Positions 63,197 through 64,000 of a stretch of 64,000 nucleotides of DNA are shown one piece after another (position 1 is the stretch's first letter; the number at the start of each line of letters is the position of its first letter). Both the position numbers and the translations under genes were made by a program. The DNA is taken from assembly GCF_013386825.1 (NCBI RefSeq), contig NZ_JACARC010000034.1, positions 314,717 to 378,716 of the forward strand, given 5' to 3'. The notes below the pieces were generated by a model. The model did not search any database. It was not told the origin of the DNA and saw only the letters and a list, made by a program, of their open reading frames with translations. The DNA comes from Pseudomonas sp. IPO3778. GTDB taxonomy: Bacteria > Pseudomonadota > Gammaproteobacteria > Pseudomonadales > Pseudomonadaceae.

Positions 63197-64000
63197 ATGA
63201 CGCTATACGTCAACCTCGCCGAACTGTTGGGCACGCGCATCGAGCAGGGCTTTTATCGCCCGGGCGATCGATTGCCGTCAGTGCGGGCCTTGAGTGTGGA
63301 GCATGGGGTGAGCCTGAGCACCGTACAGCAGGCCTATCGCATGCTGGAAGACAACGGCCTGGCGATGCCCAAGCCCAAGTCCGGCTACTTCGTACCGGTA
63401 GGCCGCGACTTGCCGGCACTGCCCGCCGTAGGCCGCCCGGCCCAGCGCCCGGTGGAAATTTCCCAGTGGGACCAGGTGCTGGAACTGATCCGCGCGGTAC
63501 CCCGCAAAGATGCCATACAGTTGGGGCGCGGCATGCCGGATGTATTGTCGCCCACCATGAAACCCCTGCTGCGCAGCCTCGCCCGGATCAGCCGGCGCCA
63601 GGACATGCCGGGGCTGTATTACGACACCATCCACGGCAACCTGGAACTGCGCGAGCAGATTGCCCGGCTGATGCTTGATTCCGGCTGCCAACTGACGCCT
63701 CAGGACCTGGTGATCACCACCGGCTGCCACGAAGCGCTGTCCGCCAGCATCCACGCCATTTGCGAGCCGGGCGACATCGTTGCCGTCGACTCGCCAAGCT
63801 TCCACGGCGCCATGCAAACCCTGAAGGGCCTGGGCATGAAAGCCCTGGAAATCCCCACCGACCCGCTCACCGGCATCAGCCTGGAAGCGCTGGAGCTGGC
63901 ACTGGAACAGTGGCCGATCAAGGTCATCCAACTGACCCCCAACTGCAACAACCCGCTCGGCTACATCATGCCGGAGTCGCGCAAGCGCGCCCTGCTGACC
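63197..64000 (+). CDS. MocR-type regulator (GntR HTH plus aminotransferase fold), 5' part
   Basis: 268 codons are visible before the window ends, still open. The N-terminal GntR winged helix (1-68) shows GFYRPGDRLPSVRALSVEHGVSLSTVQQAYRMLEDNG. An aminotransferase class I-like domain follows, with GRGMPDVLSP, YYDTIHGNLELREQIARL and NNPLGYIMP. The PLP lysine lies beyond the edge. Such MocR proteins use PLP or a PLP-amine adduct as effector. Target unknown. Confidence 0.9.
   Translation, partial: MTLYVNLAELLGTRIEQGFYRPGDRLPSVRALSVEHGVSLSTVQQAYRMLEDNGLAMPKPKSGYFVPVGRDLPALPAVGRPAQRPVEISQWDQVLELIRAVPRKDAIQLGRGMPDVLSPTMKPLLRSLARISRRQDMPGLYYDTIHGNLELREQIARLMLDSGCQLTPQDLVITTGCHEALSASIHAICEPGDIVAVDSPSFHGAMQTLKGLGMKALEIPTDPLTGISLEALELALEQWPIKVIQLTPNCNNPLGYIMPESRKRALLT

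Overview
The window is chromosomal DNA of a Pseudomonas, most likely of the P. fluorescens group. The evidence is its high-GC coding style, the alg/hem cluster, class I adenylate cyclase, SutA, the dadA-ridA-dadX operon with its divergent Lrp regulator, and several long inverted repeats of the REP/REPIN kind that fluorescent pseudomonads carry between genes. As I remember it, the gene order largely follows P. aeruginosa from algP to the polyamine/alanine catabolism genes. Most of the window is therefore conserved core. No tRNA, rRNA, insertion sequence, prophage or CRISPR array was recognised.

Layout. 1-7953: algP (partial), an FKBP isomerase, algQ, dsbB, the hemC-hemD-hemX-hemY operon and algR. 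The usual algR partner kinase gene (algZ/fimS) is not next to it. 8518-15687: argH, a glutathione transferase, two small proteins, cyaA, rnk, a DUF1289 protein and cyaY. 15927-20507: the lptM-lysA-dapF-DUF484-xerC-HAD operon. 20763-28128: sutA, yjbQ, amtB-glnK, ubiK, a cyclopropane fatty acid synthase, a LysR regulator and yifB/comM. 44675-64000: a Cache-type chemoreceptor, LysR and MATE genes, a c-di-GMP phosphodiesterase resembling ProE, rep, xpt, an acetyl-CoA hydrolase/transferase, a cytochrome c5, a PauR-like regulator, dadX-ridA-dadA, lrp, a YkgJ-type protein, an amine oxidase, a DUF1127 protein and a truncated MocR regulator.

The outstanding feature is the accessory block at 28281-44658: ten tightly packed plus-strand genes between yifB and the chemoreceptor. 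It begins with srfA-srfB-srfC homologues. SrfB has an actin/Hsp70-like ATPase core and SrfC has a dynamin-like GTPase P-loop. Next come a single-pass envelope protein, an exported von Willebrand A (vWA) protein, an ABC ATPase, an FtsX/MacB-type permease, a periplasmic SUMF1-fold protein, two coiled-coil lipoproteins and a membrane-tethered vWA protein. The ATPase, permease, SUMF1 protein and lipoprotein have the same composition as the TagT-TagS-TagR-TagQ module that controls the PpkA kinase of type VI secretion. No kinase, phosphatase, FHA or T6SS structural gene is present. My inference is a ten-component envelope-spanning machine in which a Tag-like sensing module has been joined to an SrfB/SrfC nucleotide-driven core.

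Elsewhere the genes form familiar units: haem synthesis, diaminopimelate/lysine synthesis with cell-envelope maturation, PII-regulated ammonium uptake, and D-/L-alanine catabolism under Lrp control. Six REP-type inverted repeats of about three sequence families fill the gaps between operons.
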